NCBI GenBank assembly: GCA_963975245.1
Contig: CAXBFJ010000001.1
Span: 682,001-746,000 of the forward strand
Source: Panacagrimonas sp963975245
Lineage (GTDB): Bacteria; Pseudomonadota; Gammaproteobacteria; Nevskiales; Nevskiaceae
DNA: 64,000 bases
Direction: 5' to 3'
Shown here: positions 54,214 through 62,307 of the stretch, piece by piece
Numbering within the stretch: position 1 is the stretch's first letter
How the letters are laid out: each line of letters opens with the position of its first letter
The notes under the pieces: generated by a model
What the model was told of the DNA's origin: nothing
Seen by the model: the letters and a program-made list of their open reading frames with translations, nothing else
Database searches by the model: none
Program-made: the position numbers and the translations under genes

Positions 54214-55236
54214 TCAGGGGGCGCCCGGCGTAAGGGCCTTTCGACCGAAAGCGGATGCCAAGCGGGCCATTCCCAGGCCCAGTCTTTCCGCAAGAGGCTT
54301 GCGAATTTCATAGCTGACTTCAAATACCTCTGCGTCTTCGACTCGGCGCAGCAGGTAGTCGTCACTACTACATAATTCATCGACGAGCTTGAGTTCGGCT
54401 GCGCGGGTGCCGAACCAGTGCTCGCCGGTGGCGACCTTATCCAGGTCTAGGGCAGGCCGGTGTTCGCTGACAAAACGCTTGAAGAGTGTGTGGGTATCTT
54501 CAAGATCTTCCTTGAATTTCACGCGTGCTGCGTCCGTGTTTTCGCCGAAAAGAGTCAAGGTGCGCTTGAACTCCCCGGCGGTATGCAGCTCGAGATCAAT
54601 ATCATTGCGTTTGAGCAGTCGATTGAAATTGGGGATCTGGGCAACGACCCCGATTGAGCCGATGACGGCAAATGGAGCTGCCAGAATGCGATCCGCGACG
54701 CAGGCCATCAGATACCCGCCGCTCGCGGCCACTTTGTCTACGGCAACGGTCAGGCGCAGCCCGCGTGCGCGAAGCCGCACCAGCTGCGATGCCGCCAAGC
54801 CGTAGGCATGAACGAGCCCGCCTGAGCTTTCCAGGCGAAGCAGAACTTCGTCACTTGGGCGGGCGATCTGGAGCAGGGCGCTGATCTCTTCTCGCAGGCC
54901 GGCCACCGCATGCGCCTGGATATCGCCATCAAACTCCAGAACAAAAACGCGGGGCTTGGGCTTTTCTCCCCGTTTGCGCGCCTTGACCAGGGCTTTTTCT
55001 TCAGACTTGCGCGACTTCTGCAGCTTCTTTCGCTCGATTTCATCGAGCACTTCGAAGTTCAGGGTGTCCGCCAGGTCGCGGAGGCGGTCGCCGACATTGC
55101 GGACTTTGAGGTGGTTGGCAGATTGCTCCTTGGCAGAGCGAACCAGCGCGAATATGTTCGCGGCAACGAATAATATGGCGGCGACCAAGGTGATCGACTT
55201 GGCCAGAAAGAGGCCGTACTCACCCAAAAACTGCAT
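54214..55236 (-). CDS. sohB: SohB-type inner-membrane protease (S49)
   Basis: The start is ATG 55236 (MQFLGEYGLFLAKSIT); a GTG directly before it is possible and a longer frame is rejected because it crosses the divergent ompA gene. The 340-residue protein has a membrane helix at about 8-30, a basic cytoplasmic or periplasmic linker, and the S49 domain with the serine in DKVAASGGYLMACVAD and the lysine in GEFKRTLTLFGE. It matches SohB, a signal-peptide-peptidase-like protease of the inner membrane. Confidence 0.94.
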   Translation of the reverse strand: MQFLGEYGLFLAKSITLVAAILFVAANIFALVRSAKEQSANHLKVRNVGDRLRDLADTLNFEVLDEIERKKLQKSRKSEEKALVKARKRGEKPKPRVFVLEFDGDIQAHAVAGLREEISALLQIARPSDEVLLRLESSGGLVHAYGLAASQLVRLRARGLRLTVAVDKVAASGGYLMACVADRILAAPFAVIGSIGVVAQIPNFNRLLKRNDIDLELHTAGEFKRTLTLFGENTDAARVKFKEDLEDTHTLFKRFVSEHRPALDLDKVATGEHWFGTRAAELKLVDELCSSDDYLLRRVEDAEVFEVSYEIRKPLAERLGLGMARLASAFGRKALTPGAP

Positions 55237-55319
55237 CACGAGGCAAAACTCCAAAATTGAGGGATCAAAGGGCGCTGGCAACCCGCCGGACAAACACTGG
55301 CAAATGAACGAAAAGAGTA

Positions 55320-55350
55320 TTGTCGCTGAGTGCCTTAGCGTGTCTATAAT
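55320..55350 (+). promoter_or_regulatory. Probable promoter of the OmpA-family gene
   Basis: A perfect -10 hexamer TATAAT lies at 55345-55350, 87 bases before the start codon. The best -35 is TTGTCG at 55320-55325, with a long 19-base spacer. The untranslated leader of about 80 bases would be typical for a highly expressed outer-membrane protein gene under small-RNA control. Confidence 0.5.
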
Positions 55351-55437
55351 AGCGACGTTGGACTGCCTGGAGCGGGAATGGGCTGTCCGCCTGTTTAATG
55401 AACAATTTATAGAATTGAATTCAGGGGATTTGAGCAA

Positions 55438-56547
55438 ATGAACAAGCTGATCGGAGCCGGTGCGCTCGCAGCCGCTTTTTGCGTCTCGACGCAGGTTATG
55501 GCCGATGACAAGTATCAAGAGATGCGTCCATACGCCTCGGGGCTGTTCAGCTACGTCTTCGAAGAAGACGACCGCGACGATCTCGTGGGCGGCACTCCTT
55601 CAACGATTGGCGTTGGCAAGGGTGTGCAGCTCGGTGTTGGTAAGGCTATCAACAAGTGGTTTGGTGTTGAGCTGTCGGCTTTTGCGCACAATTACACCGG
55701 TCACGACAGCGGCGGCCCTGATCTCGAAGATTACGGTGCAAAGATTGACGGTCTGTTCTTCTACAGCCGTGATCCAGCCTTTTCGCCTTACTTCGGCATC
55801 GGCGCGGGCGGTATCCGTACCGGCATCAAGAATCAGGACAACGTTTCAACCGATCCGTTTGCCGATGTTGGCGTTGGCTTCATGAAATTCTTTGAAATTG
55901 CTGGCCACGAGCTGGGATTTCGCACAGATCTGCGTTATCGCCACATCTTCTTCGACGATGATGCATTTGGTGCCGCCAATCAGGACGAAGTGGGCGAAGC
56001 CGTTCTGAACGTCGGTTTCGTGCTGCCGCTGGGTCCCAAGCCATACGTTGAGACCTCCAAACCGGCGCCTGCTGATTGCGCAGACAGCGACGGCGATGGT
56101 GTTTGCGATTCTGCAGACCTTTGCCCCGAAACTCCGAAGGGCCGCGCAGTGGATGCCAAGGGTTGCCCGATTGAGAAGTCTGTGGATGGCAACCCCAACC
56201 AGAAATTTGAAGACGTGCATTTCGCCTTCGATCGTTCTGACCTCAGCGACTACGCGAAATCGCTGCTTGATAATGCCGCTGGCGTGATCAACGAACTGAG
56301 TAAGAAGTATCCGAAGCTTCAGGTCAACGTTTCCGGCCATACCGACTGGGTAGGCACCGATGGTTACAACCAGGGTCTGTCCGAACGACGCGCCGTCGTG
56401 GTCAAGCAGTACCTGCAGCGCAAGGGTGTTGATGGTGCGCGTATCAATACGCAGGCCTACGGCGAGTCACGACCCAAGGCGACCAATGAAAACGCGGAAG
56501 GTCGCGCTCTGAACCGTCGCGCTGAAGTTCGTACCAGCAGCGAATAA
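55438..56547 (+). CDS. OmpA-family outer-membrane porin with thrombospondin type 3 repeat
   Basis: The 369-residue protein has a signal peptide (ending TQVMADD), an eight-strand barrel to about residue 200, a calcium-binding thrombospondin type 3 repeat (DSDGDGVCDSADLCPETPKG), and a peptidoglycan-binding OmpA domain (about 260-369, with NVSGHTDWVGTDGYNQGLSE and NRRAEV). It anchors the outer membrane to peptidoglycan. It has its own promoter and is followed by a strong terminator, so it is a single-gene unit. Confidence 0.95.
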   Translation: MNKLIGAGALAAAFCVSTQVMADDKYQEMRPYASGLFSYVFEEDDRDDLVGGTPSTIGVGKGVQLGVGKAINKWFGVELSAFAHNYTGHDSGGPDLEDYGAKIDGLFFYSRDPAFSPYFGIGAGGIRTGIKNQDNVSTDPFADVGVGFMKFFEIAGHELGFRTDLRYRHIFFDDDAFGAANQDEVGEAVLNVGFVLPLGPKPYVETSKPAPADCADSDGDGVCDSADLCPETPKGRAVDAKGCPIEKSVDGNPNQKFEDVHFAFDRSDLSDYAKSLLDNAAGVINELSKKYPKLQVNVSGHTDWVGTDGYNQGLSERRAVVVKQYLQRKGVDGARINTQAYGESRPKATNENAEGRALNRRAEVRTSSE

Positions 56548-56568
56548 GTCAAAAAGCTGGCATTACTT

Positions 56569-56597
56569 AAAGCCCCGCCAATGGCGGGGCTTTTTTA
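56569..56597 (+). terminator. Intrinsic terminator after the OmpA-family gene
   Basis: AGCCCCGCC (56571-56579) and GGCGGGGCT (56583-56591) make a perfect 9-bp GC-rich stem with a 3-base loop, followed by six T. It lies 23 bases after the stop codon. Confidence 0.95.
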
Positions 56598-56646
56598 TTG
56601 GGCTCACTTTGCGTCAGACTTGAGACGACCACATTCAAAGGGATAC

Positions 56647-58011
56647 ATGCCGCACATGGAATTGAGAGGCGTGCGAAGGACTGTTCTCATGCTGTTGGGC
56701 TTCGCTACTTTCTGGCCCGGTTATGCAGGCGCTTACGGTGGGCCCGTCTTTGATGGTGATGCCGATGGGATCGCTGATGAACGAGATGCCTGTCTCGACA
56801 GTCCGCCTGGCAGTGCCGTCGGAGCGGATGGCTGCTCTCCAGCTACCGATCACGATGGGGATGGTGTTTCGGATGCAATTGATTTATGCCCACAGTCGCC
56901 TGCGGGTGCGATCACCGACACGCAGGGCTGCTCGCTCGACGAGGATGTCGATGGCGTAGCGGACGGTGTTGATCGATGCCCAGGCACGGAATACTCGGTT
57001 CTGGTTGACAGGCAGGGTTGCGCGAACAACCAAACTGCACGCTTCACGCCGCCTCCGGTTCGTAGGATAGAAACACAGCCGGTTGCACGCGTTGCTATTC
57101 CGCTTCCGCCTGCGGCGGTAGCCAAGGCAACTGCTCCCGAATCTGAGCAGCAATCAGCGGCAATGCCTGAACCTGCGCCAGTGTCGGACGTTGTTGTTGC
57201 GGCGCCACCCGCAGAGCCGATGACTGCGCGACGCCAAACCGAAGCCGCTCTGCCTGCAGCAGATCAAACGGTGACGGCCACGAAACCCCTGCCGACACGG
57301 ACAATCAGTTTTGAATCGGGTGGGACAGAGCTGAGCCGGGTTTCACGTCGAGTACTGGATGATGAACTCGGCGAGATTCGATCTGTGCTGGATCAATATC
57401 CAGATGCCGTGCTGATTGTCAGCGGTCACGCCGACACACGTCTTGACGGCGCTGATGCACAGCGGCTTTCGGCTCAAAGAGCTGTAAAGGTCCGAAACGT
57501 GCTGGTGGGGAGCGGAATTCCAGCGAGACGCCTTCATCTGCAGGTGCCGGGCGTCTCTCAACCTCGCTTCAGCGGAGGAGACCTCGCCAAGAATGCGCGC
57601 GTTGAATTGAGCATTCATCATGGACGGCAGATTCAGGCTTCGTCTGGAGAGTTCCGGCAGGTTCAAGACAGATCGTCCGGCGCAGGGGCGTCTTCGTCGC
57701 GAGTTTTCTTCAAGAGGTATAGCTCGACCATTGAGCCGGCAGCTGCCGCAACTCTGGATGTCTTTGCGCGGCAAAGCCTGCAGAAAATGCAGGCCCGTCC
57801 GGGTAGAAGAATTTATCTTGCGGGCGCCATTGGTGAGGACGAAACCGGAGTCGGTGCCTATCGACTGGCCCTAAGTCGCGCCGCTGCGGTCCGTGCTTAC
57901 CTCGTATCTGCCGGCATCAACGAGCGCCTGATCTATGTTGCCCCGGGCGCTGCTGACAATGCGGGATCCGGCTCCGGGCGCCGCGTTGAATTTCGATTGT
58001 TGGAGCCTTGA
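56647..58011 (+). CDS. Protein with three thrombospondin type 3 repeats and two OmpA-like domains
   Basis: The start is ATG 56647 after AAAGGGA; ATG 56656 is possible. The protein has about 454 residues. A signal peptide (LMLLGFATFWPGYAGA) is followed at once by three type 3 repeats (DGDADGIADERDACLDS, DHDGDGVSDAIDLCPQS, DEDVDGVADGVDRCPGT), a Pro/Ala-rich linker, then two tandem OmpA-like domains: one with VSGHADTRLDGADAQRLSAQ, one with GAIGEDETGVGAYRLALSRA and RRVEFRLLEP. There is no beta-barrel, so it would be periplasmic. The second OmpA domain has lost the usual GHTD motif. It looks like a rearranged relative of its upstream neighbour. Confidence 0.88.
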   Translation: MPHMELRGVRRTVLMLLGFATFWPGYAGAYGGPVFDGDADGIADERDACLDSPPGSAVGADGCSPATDHDGDGVSDAIDLCPQSPAGAITDTQGCSLDEDVDGVADGVDRCPGTEYSVLVDRQGCANNQTARFTPPPVRRIETQPVARVAIPLPPAAVAKATAPESEQQSAAMPEPAPVSDVVVAAPPAEPMTARRQTEAALPAADQTVTATKPLPTRTISFESGGTELSRVSRRVLDDELGEIRSVLDQYPDAVLIVSGHADTRLDGADAQRLSAQRAVKVRNVLVGSGIPARRLHLQVPGVSQPRFSGGDLAKNARVELSIHHGRQIQASSGEFRQVQDRSSGAGASSSRVFFKRYSSTIEPAAAATLDVFARQSLQKMQARPGRRIYLAGAIGEDETGVGAYRLALSRAAAVRAYLVSAGINERLIYVAPGAADNAGSGSGRRVEFRLLEP

Positions 58012-58018
58012 AGGTCAT

Positions 58019-58041
58019 CCCGGTCTCGCAAAGAGAGCGGG
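58019..58041. terminator. Stem-loop between convergent genes, no U-tract
   Basis: CCCG-G-TCTC (58019-58027) pairs with GAGA-G-CGGG (58033-58041) around a 5-base loop, with one internal G-G mismatch. It fills the 45-base gap between the tandem OmpA gene and the convergent hemH. No T-run follows on either side. Confidence 0.45.
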
Positions 58042-58056
58042 CCGGTTTCAAGTGCG

Positions 58057-59151
58057 TCATGCCTCTGGCATCAGAGTCGGAGAATTCAAAGTCGGTTTGA
58101 AGGCGTCGACCTGTATTTGCCGCCGCTTGAGTTCGTCAGCAGTGGTTTCCTCAGCTTGCCACTGGTGCAGGTGTTTGAGCGTGAGCTCTTTCAGCATCTG
58201 GATGTGAGCCGCACCTGCGTTGAGCGCAGGGATGTAGCGCAGTTCTTCTCCACCGGCCCCGGAGAAGGCTTCTGAGTAGCGAATGGCGACTTCCTCCAGT
58301 GTTTCGAGGCAATCGACCGAAAAGCCGGGGCAGATGACGTCCAGGCGCTTGTTCCCCTTGGCGGCCAACTGCGGAATCACCAGGTCTGTATATGGTTGCA
58401 GCCACGGCTGGCGGCCCAGTCGTGACTGAAAGCTCACGGAAAAATCTGCGCTACCCAACTTCAGCTTATCCGCCAGCAAGCGTGCTGTCTTTTGACACTG
58501 ACAGTAATAAGGGTCGCCCATTTCCAGATACTTTCGGGGAATCGAATGAAACGAAATCAGGAAATGATCAGCGCGACCTCTGGCCTGCCAATGCTCGTTC
58601 ACGCTGTCGGCCAGCGCCTCAATATACCGATCATGATCGTGGTAGCAGTTGATGGTCCTGATTTCAGGAATCCATCTTTGTTTTCTCATCGCCACCGCCA
58701 GCGCATCAAAGGCCGCTGCAGTGGTCGTACCCGAGTACTGCGGATACATGGGCAAGAACAGTATTTTTTGCGCTCCAAGCGCTTGCAATCGCTCAAGGCT
58801 TGATTGCACCGAGGGTTCTCCATAGGTCATGGCCAGATCTACAACTACGGTCTCGCCCAAGGCTGCCTGTAATGCCTCGACCTGCTGTTTGCTGATCGAA
58901 AGAAGTGGAGAGCCATCTTCGCCCCAGACTTTGCTGTACGCCTCGACCAGCTTTCGTGGCCGAAACGGAAGAATGAAGCCGTGCAAAATCGGCTTCCATA
59001 GCCAGCGCGGAAGCTCCACGACCCTTGGGTCAGAGAGAAACTGCTTCAGGTAGCGGCGTATAGCGGCTGCTTCGGGGGCGGCGGGTGTTCCAAGATTGAC
59101 CAGCATGACGCCGATTCTTGGCTGTTGGCTGTGCGGGAGAATGGAATTCAT
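58057..59151 (-). CDS. hemH: Ferrochelatase
   Basis: HemH inserts ferrous iron into protoporphyrin IX. The 364-residue protein has VMLVNLGTPAAPEAAAIRRY at the start, LISFHSIPRKYLEMGDPYYC with the metal-site histidine, and YSEAFSGAGGEELRYIPALN with the catalytic glutamate. Four-base overlap (ATGA) with the AGCS symporter gene suggests one transcript, although the pairing has no obvious logic. Confidence 0.97.
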   Translation of the reverse strand: MNSILPHSQQPRIGVMLVNLGTPAAPEAAAIRRYLKQFLSDPRVVELPRWLWKPILHGFILPFRPRKLVEAYSKVWGEDGSPLLSISKQQVEALQAALGETVVVDLAMTYGEPSVQSSLERLQALGAQKILFLPMYPQYSGTTTAAAFDALAVAMRKQRWIPEIRTINCYHDHDRYIEALADSVNEHWQARGRADHFLISFHSIPRKYLEMGDPYYCQCQKTARLLADKLKLGSADFSVSFQSRLGRQPWLQPYTDLVIPQLAAKGNKRLDVICPGFSVDCLETLEEVAIRYSEAFSGAGGEELRYIPALNAGAAHIQMLKELTLKHLHQWQAEETTADELKRRQIQVDAFKPTLNSPTLMPEA

Positions 59152-60818
59152 ATTGAATGAGTACGCGCGATTTCGCCGCGTTTGAGTCTTGCGAAGTAGT
59201 CATGCCACGCCTGCATGGCCTTGGAACCAAGAAGGGCCATAACGGGAAGATTGACGGCCAGCATGAAGCCAAGCGCGACCGTGGAAAGCGTATCGACTTC
59301 GCGGGCGGTGCGAATAAAGCCTGTACAGGTGACCGCAATCAGCAAGCACCAGAGCACCCGATAGCGGCGTACGGTTTGGTCTCCGCCACCGAAATACCGG
59401 ACTCCCTGCTCGCCGTAGTAGCCATAAGTGATGATGGTTGAGAACCCAAAGAGCCACACCGCAATGGTGACCATCCATTTTCCGAGACCCGGCAGCGCCT
59501 GATCAAAGGATTTTGCCGTCAGCGTAGAGCCACCGAAGTCGGCGAACAGACCGTCTTCGAGCAGGGCGGGGGTGCCTGTACTGTCGACCGAATCCCAGTT
59601 AACAACCAGACCACTCGCAGACTTGCTGATGGTGCCGTAAATACGCTGGCGCTTTTCGCCCGCCATGACCACGGTAAAAACCTGGTCAGATTCAGAGAAC
59701 CCTTCGGCCTTAGTATTGGCGATCGGTGTTTCCGCGAGCTGCCAAGTGTCACCGTCGGTCTGCGAGAAAGCAGGCGTGTTTTCCCAGGTATGGCCCGGGC
59801 CTCGACTCCACAAACCGCTCGACAGAATCACGAGCGCGGTGATGGTGCAGACAATCAGCGTATCGATCAGGGGTTCGAGACCCGCGACGACACCTTCGGT
59901 TACCGGCTCGTTGGTCTTGACGGCGCTGTGGGCGATTGGGGCAGTCCCCAGACCAGATTCGGAAGAGAACAAGGCCCGTTTCATGCCGAAGATGAAAGCC
60001 ATGCCCAGACTCGCGCCGGTAAACGCGCCGACTGCCTCGGTGGGTGCGAAGGCCGACGAGAAAATCATCCGGAAGACACCGGGAATCTGGTCGAAATTCA
60101 CTGCCAGAACGTACAGGCCAGCAATCACGTAGATCACGCACATCAAAGGGACCAGCTTGTTGGCTGTCGCACCGATGCGCTTCACGCCGCCGACCAGGAC
60201 TACGGCAACTAGAATGGCCAGGATCACGCCGCTGACCCAGCTCGGTACGCCGAAGTAGGCCTGAGTCGTGTGGCCGACACTCCAGGCTTGAAACATGTTT
60301 CCGCCGGTCACGGCAAAGGTAAAAACAGAGAGGCAGAAAAATCCGCCCGCAATTTTTCCGATGGTCGCCCAGCCCGGCCCGAGGCGGGCTAAACCATGGC
60401 GGCAGACATACATCGTTCCGCCGTGAGGGTCGTCGGGGTTGGAGGTGTCTCGGTACAGCATGGAAAGTGTGACCTCTGCACTTTTAAGCGCCATGCCGAG
60501 AAAGCCGACGACCCACATCCAGAACACAGCGCCAGGCCCGCCAAACTCAACGGCAATTGCGACGCCTGCAATATTACCCAGGCCCACCGTTCCGGAAATG
60601 GCGGCAGACAGTGCCTGAAAGTGTGTCAGCGCGCCGACGCCGGAGCGAGTGTCAATGCCACGGCCTGTAATAAGGGCAACGCCATGTGTGATCGATCGAT
60701 ACTGCGAAAAGCCGCTCCAGAAGGTGAACAGGATCGCCATTCCAAGAAGCGCGATCAGCACCGGTTTGGACAACATGACGGCGTTGATTGCGTCTAGCGT
60801 TGAAAAGAAGATTTCCAA
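59148..60818 (-). CDS. AGCS-family sodium:amino acid symporter with long loop insertion
   Basis: The 556-residue protein shows AGCS landmarks: SAAISGTVGLGNIAGVAIAV, GFFCLSVFTFAVTGGN and the signature GMKRALFSSESGLGTAPIAH. It imports alanine, glycine or a related amino acid with Na+. It is 60-100 residues longer than usual because of a soluble insertion at about residues 340-445 between two membrane helices. The start is TTG 60818 after an in-frame stop; ATG 60776 would remove 14 residues. hemH overlaps its 3' end. Confidence 0.9.
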   Translation of the reverse strand: MEIFFSTLDAINAVMLSKPVLIALLGMAILFTFWSGFSQYRSITHGVALITGRGIDTRSGVGALTHFQALSAAISGTVGLGNIAGVAIAVEFGGPGAVFWMWVVGFLGMALKSAEVTLSMLYRDTSNPDDPHGGTMYVCRHGLARLGPGWATIGKIAGGFFCLSVFTFAVTGGNMFQAWSVGHTTQAYFGVPSWVSGVILAILVAVVLVGGVKRIGATANKLVPLMCVIYVIAGLYVLAVNFDQIPGVFRMIFSSAFAPTEAVGAFTGASLGMAFIFGMKRALFSSESGLGTAPIAHSAVKTNEPVTEGVVAGLEPLIDTLIVCTITALVILSSGLWSRGPGHTWENTPAFSQTDGDTWQLAETPIANTKAEGFSESDQVFTVVMAGEKRQRIYGTISKSASGLVVNWDSVDSTGTPALLEDGLFADFGGSTLTAKSFDQALPGLGKWMVTIAVWLFGFSTIITYGYYGEQGVRYFGGGDQTVRRYRVLWCLLIAVTCTGFIRTAREVDTLSTVALGFMLAVNLPVMALLGSKAMQAWHDYFARLKRGEIARTHSI

Positions 60819-60853
60819 GAGTTGTTCCGTCGACGGTTGATTTCAGGGAGGGC

Positions 60854-62209
60854 TCAAACGATGCCGGCTGAGGTCAGCAGGATCCAGGCCAATGCAGGCG
60901 GCGCAACGAATCGGAGGAACAGCAGCCAGCCCCTGGTCCAGGATGCAGGTTCAGCACCGGGTCTGCTGAGTTCATTGATTGCGCCCTTTGACCATTTCCA
61001 GCCCACGAACAGAGATGACAACAGTGCCCCTAAGGGGAGCATGTAGTTGGTTGCGGCGTGATCCATCAGGTCAAAGAATGTCTTTCCAAACAGATGAAAG
61101 CCTGACCAATGCCCGAAGGAAAGAGACGAAGGAATGGCCATGGCAAAGCAGACCGCAGTGCAGAGCAGCACCGCCTTGCCGCGGCTGAATCGGTGCTCAT
61201 CAATCAGGTAGGCAACGGTGGGTTCAAGTATGGAAATGGCTGAGGTCAGGGCCGCCACTGCGAGCAAGATGAAGAAGCCGACGCCGAACAGCACGCCGCC
61301 GGGCATGGTCGCGAAAATGGCCGGTAGCGTGACGAAGGTCAGGCCGGGCCCCGCAGCGGGATCGAAGCCGAAAGAGAAAACGATGGCCATGACCATCAGG
61401 CCGGCCAATACCGATACGCAAAGATCAAGGCCAACCACGGCACCAGTGGTGGAGGCGATGGCCGAAGATTTCTTCAGGTAAGAGCCATATGTCAGCAGGC
61501 AGCCCATGCCCAGGCTGAGGGAGAAGAAGGCCTGGGCTAGGGCGGCGCTGAAGGTTTCCGCGCTGACTTTTGAAAAGTCGGGTGTCAGGAAAAAACGCAG
61601 TCCTTCGGCAGCGCCAGGTAGCGAGATCGCGCGCAAGGTCAGCCCGATCAGCAACAGAAATAATGCTGGCATGAGCAACTTGCTGAATCGCTCGATGCCC
61701 TTGCCAATACCGCCGCCGACGACCCAGGCGACCAAGGCCATGAACACGGCCGCATAGGCGAGAGGTTGTAGAGGCGAGGCGATGAAGGATTCAAAATGCG
61801 CCCCGAGCTGAGCCGGCTCGGTGGAAACGATCACGCCGCGAGACATGAAACCGATATAGGCCAATGTCCATCCGGCAACCACGATGTAGAACGACAGGAT
61901 CACAAATCCAGACAGCACCCCAAGATAGCCCAGCGGTCTCCACGCGTTTCCGCCCAACTGGGCAAAAGCGCCGACCGGGTTTCGACGGGTGGCACGTCCA
62001 AGCGCGATCTCGGACATCGCCAGAGACATGCCGAACAGGGCAACTATGGCGACATAGATCAGCAGGAACGCGCCGCCGCCGTTTTCGCCAACGACATAGG
62101 GGAAGCGCCAGATATTGCCGAGCCCGACCGCAGAGCCAGCCGCAGCCATGACGAATCCGAAACGGCTTCCCCAGAATTCGCGTTGTTCAGTGCCGATCAA
62201 ACCGTCCAA
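60854..62209 (-). CDS. NSS-family sodium-dependent transporter
   Basis: The 451-residue protein has about 12 membrane helices and the NSS N-terminal signature FVMAAAGSAVGLGNIWRFPYV, with GGGAFLLIYV in helix 2. Bacterial members take up amino acids such as tryptophan, leucine or tyrosine with Na+; the substrate here is not predictable. The first start is TTG 62209 but GGGAG lies only one base before it, so TTG 62200 (spacing nine) may be used. It is 35 bases before the AGCS gene, so two sodium symporters are probably co-transcribed. Confidence 0.92.
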   Translation of the reverse strand: MDGLIGTEQREFWGSRFGFVMAAAGSAVGLGNIWRFPYVVGENGGGAFLLIYVAIVALFGMSLAMSEIALGRATRRNPVGAFAQLGGNAWRPLGYLGVLSGFVILSFYIVVAGWTLAYIGFMSRGVIVSTEPAQLGAHFESFIASPLQPLAYAAVFMALVAWVVGGGIGKGIERFSKLLMPALFLLLIGLTLRAISLPGAAEGLRFFLTPDFSKVSAETFSAALAQAFFSLSLGMGCLLTYGSYLKKSSAIASTTGAVVGLDLCVSVLAGLMVMAIVFSFGFDPAAGPGLTFVTLPAIFATMPGGVLFGVGFFILLAVAALTSAISILEPTVAYLIDEHRFSRGKAVLLCTAVCFAMAIPSSLSFGHWSGFHLFGKTFFDLMDHAATNYMLPLGALLSSLFVGWKWSKGAINELSRPGAEPASWTRGWLLFLRFVAPPALAWILLTSAGIV

Positions 62210-62264
62210 TCTCCCTGATCTTCAGGCGCCGATGGGTCGAGCCTGCAAACAAGGAGCCTATGTT

Positions 62265-62297
62265 ACCTGCGTCAGCCACCACATGGCCGACGCAGGT
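62265..62297 (-). other. Stem-loop after thiolase gene, no U-tract
   Basis: ACCTGCGTC (62265-62273) and GACGCAGGT (62289-62297) form a perfect 9-bp stem; inside, GCCA and TGGC add four more pairs after one mismatch, around a 5-base loop. It begins 10 bases after the thiolase stop on the minus strand. No T-run follows. Confidence 0.55.
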
Positions 62298-62307
62298 CAC
62301 CTGGGGC

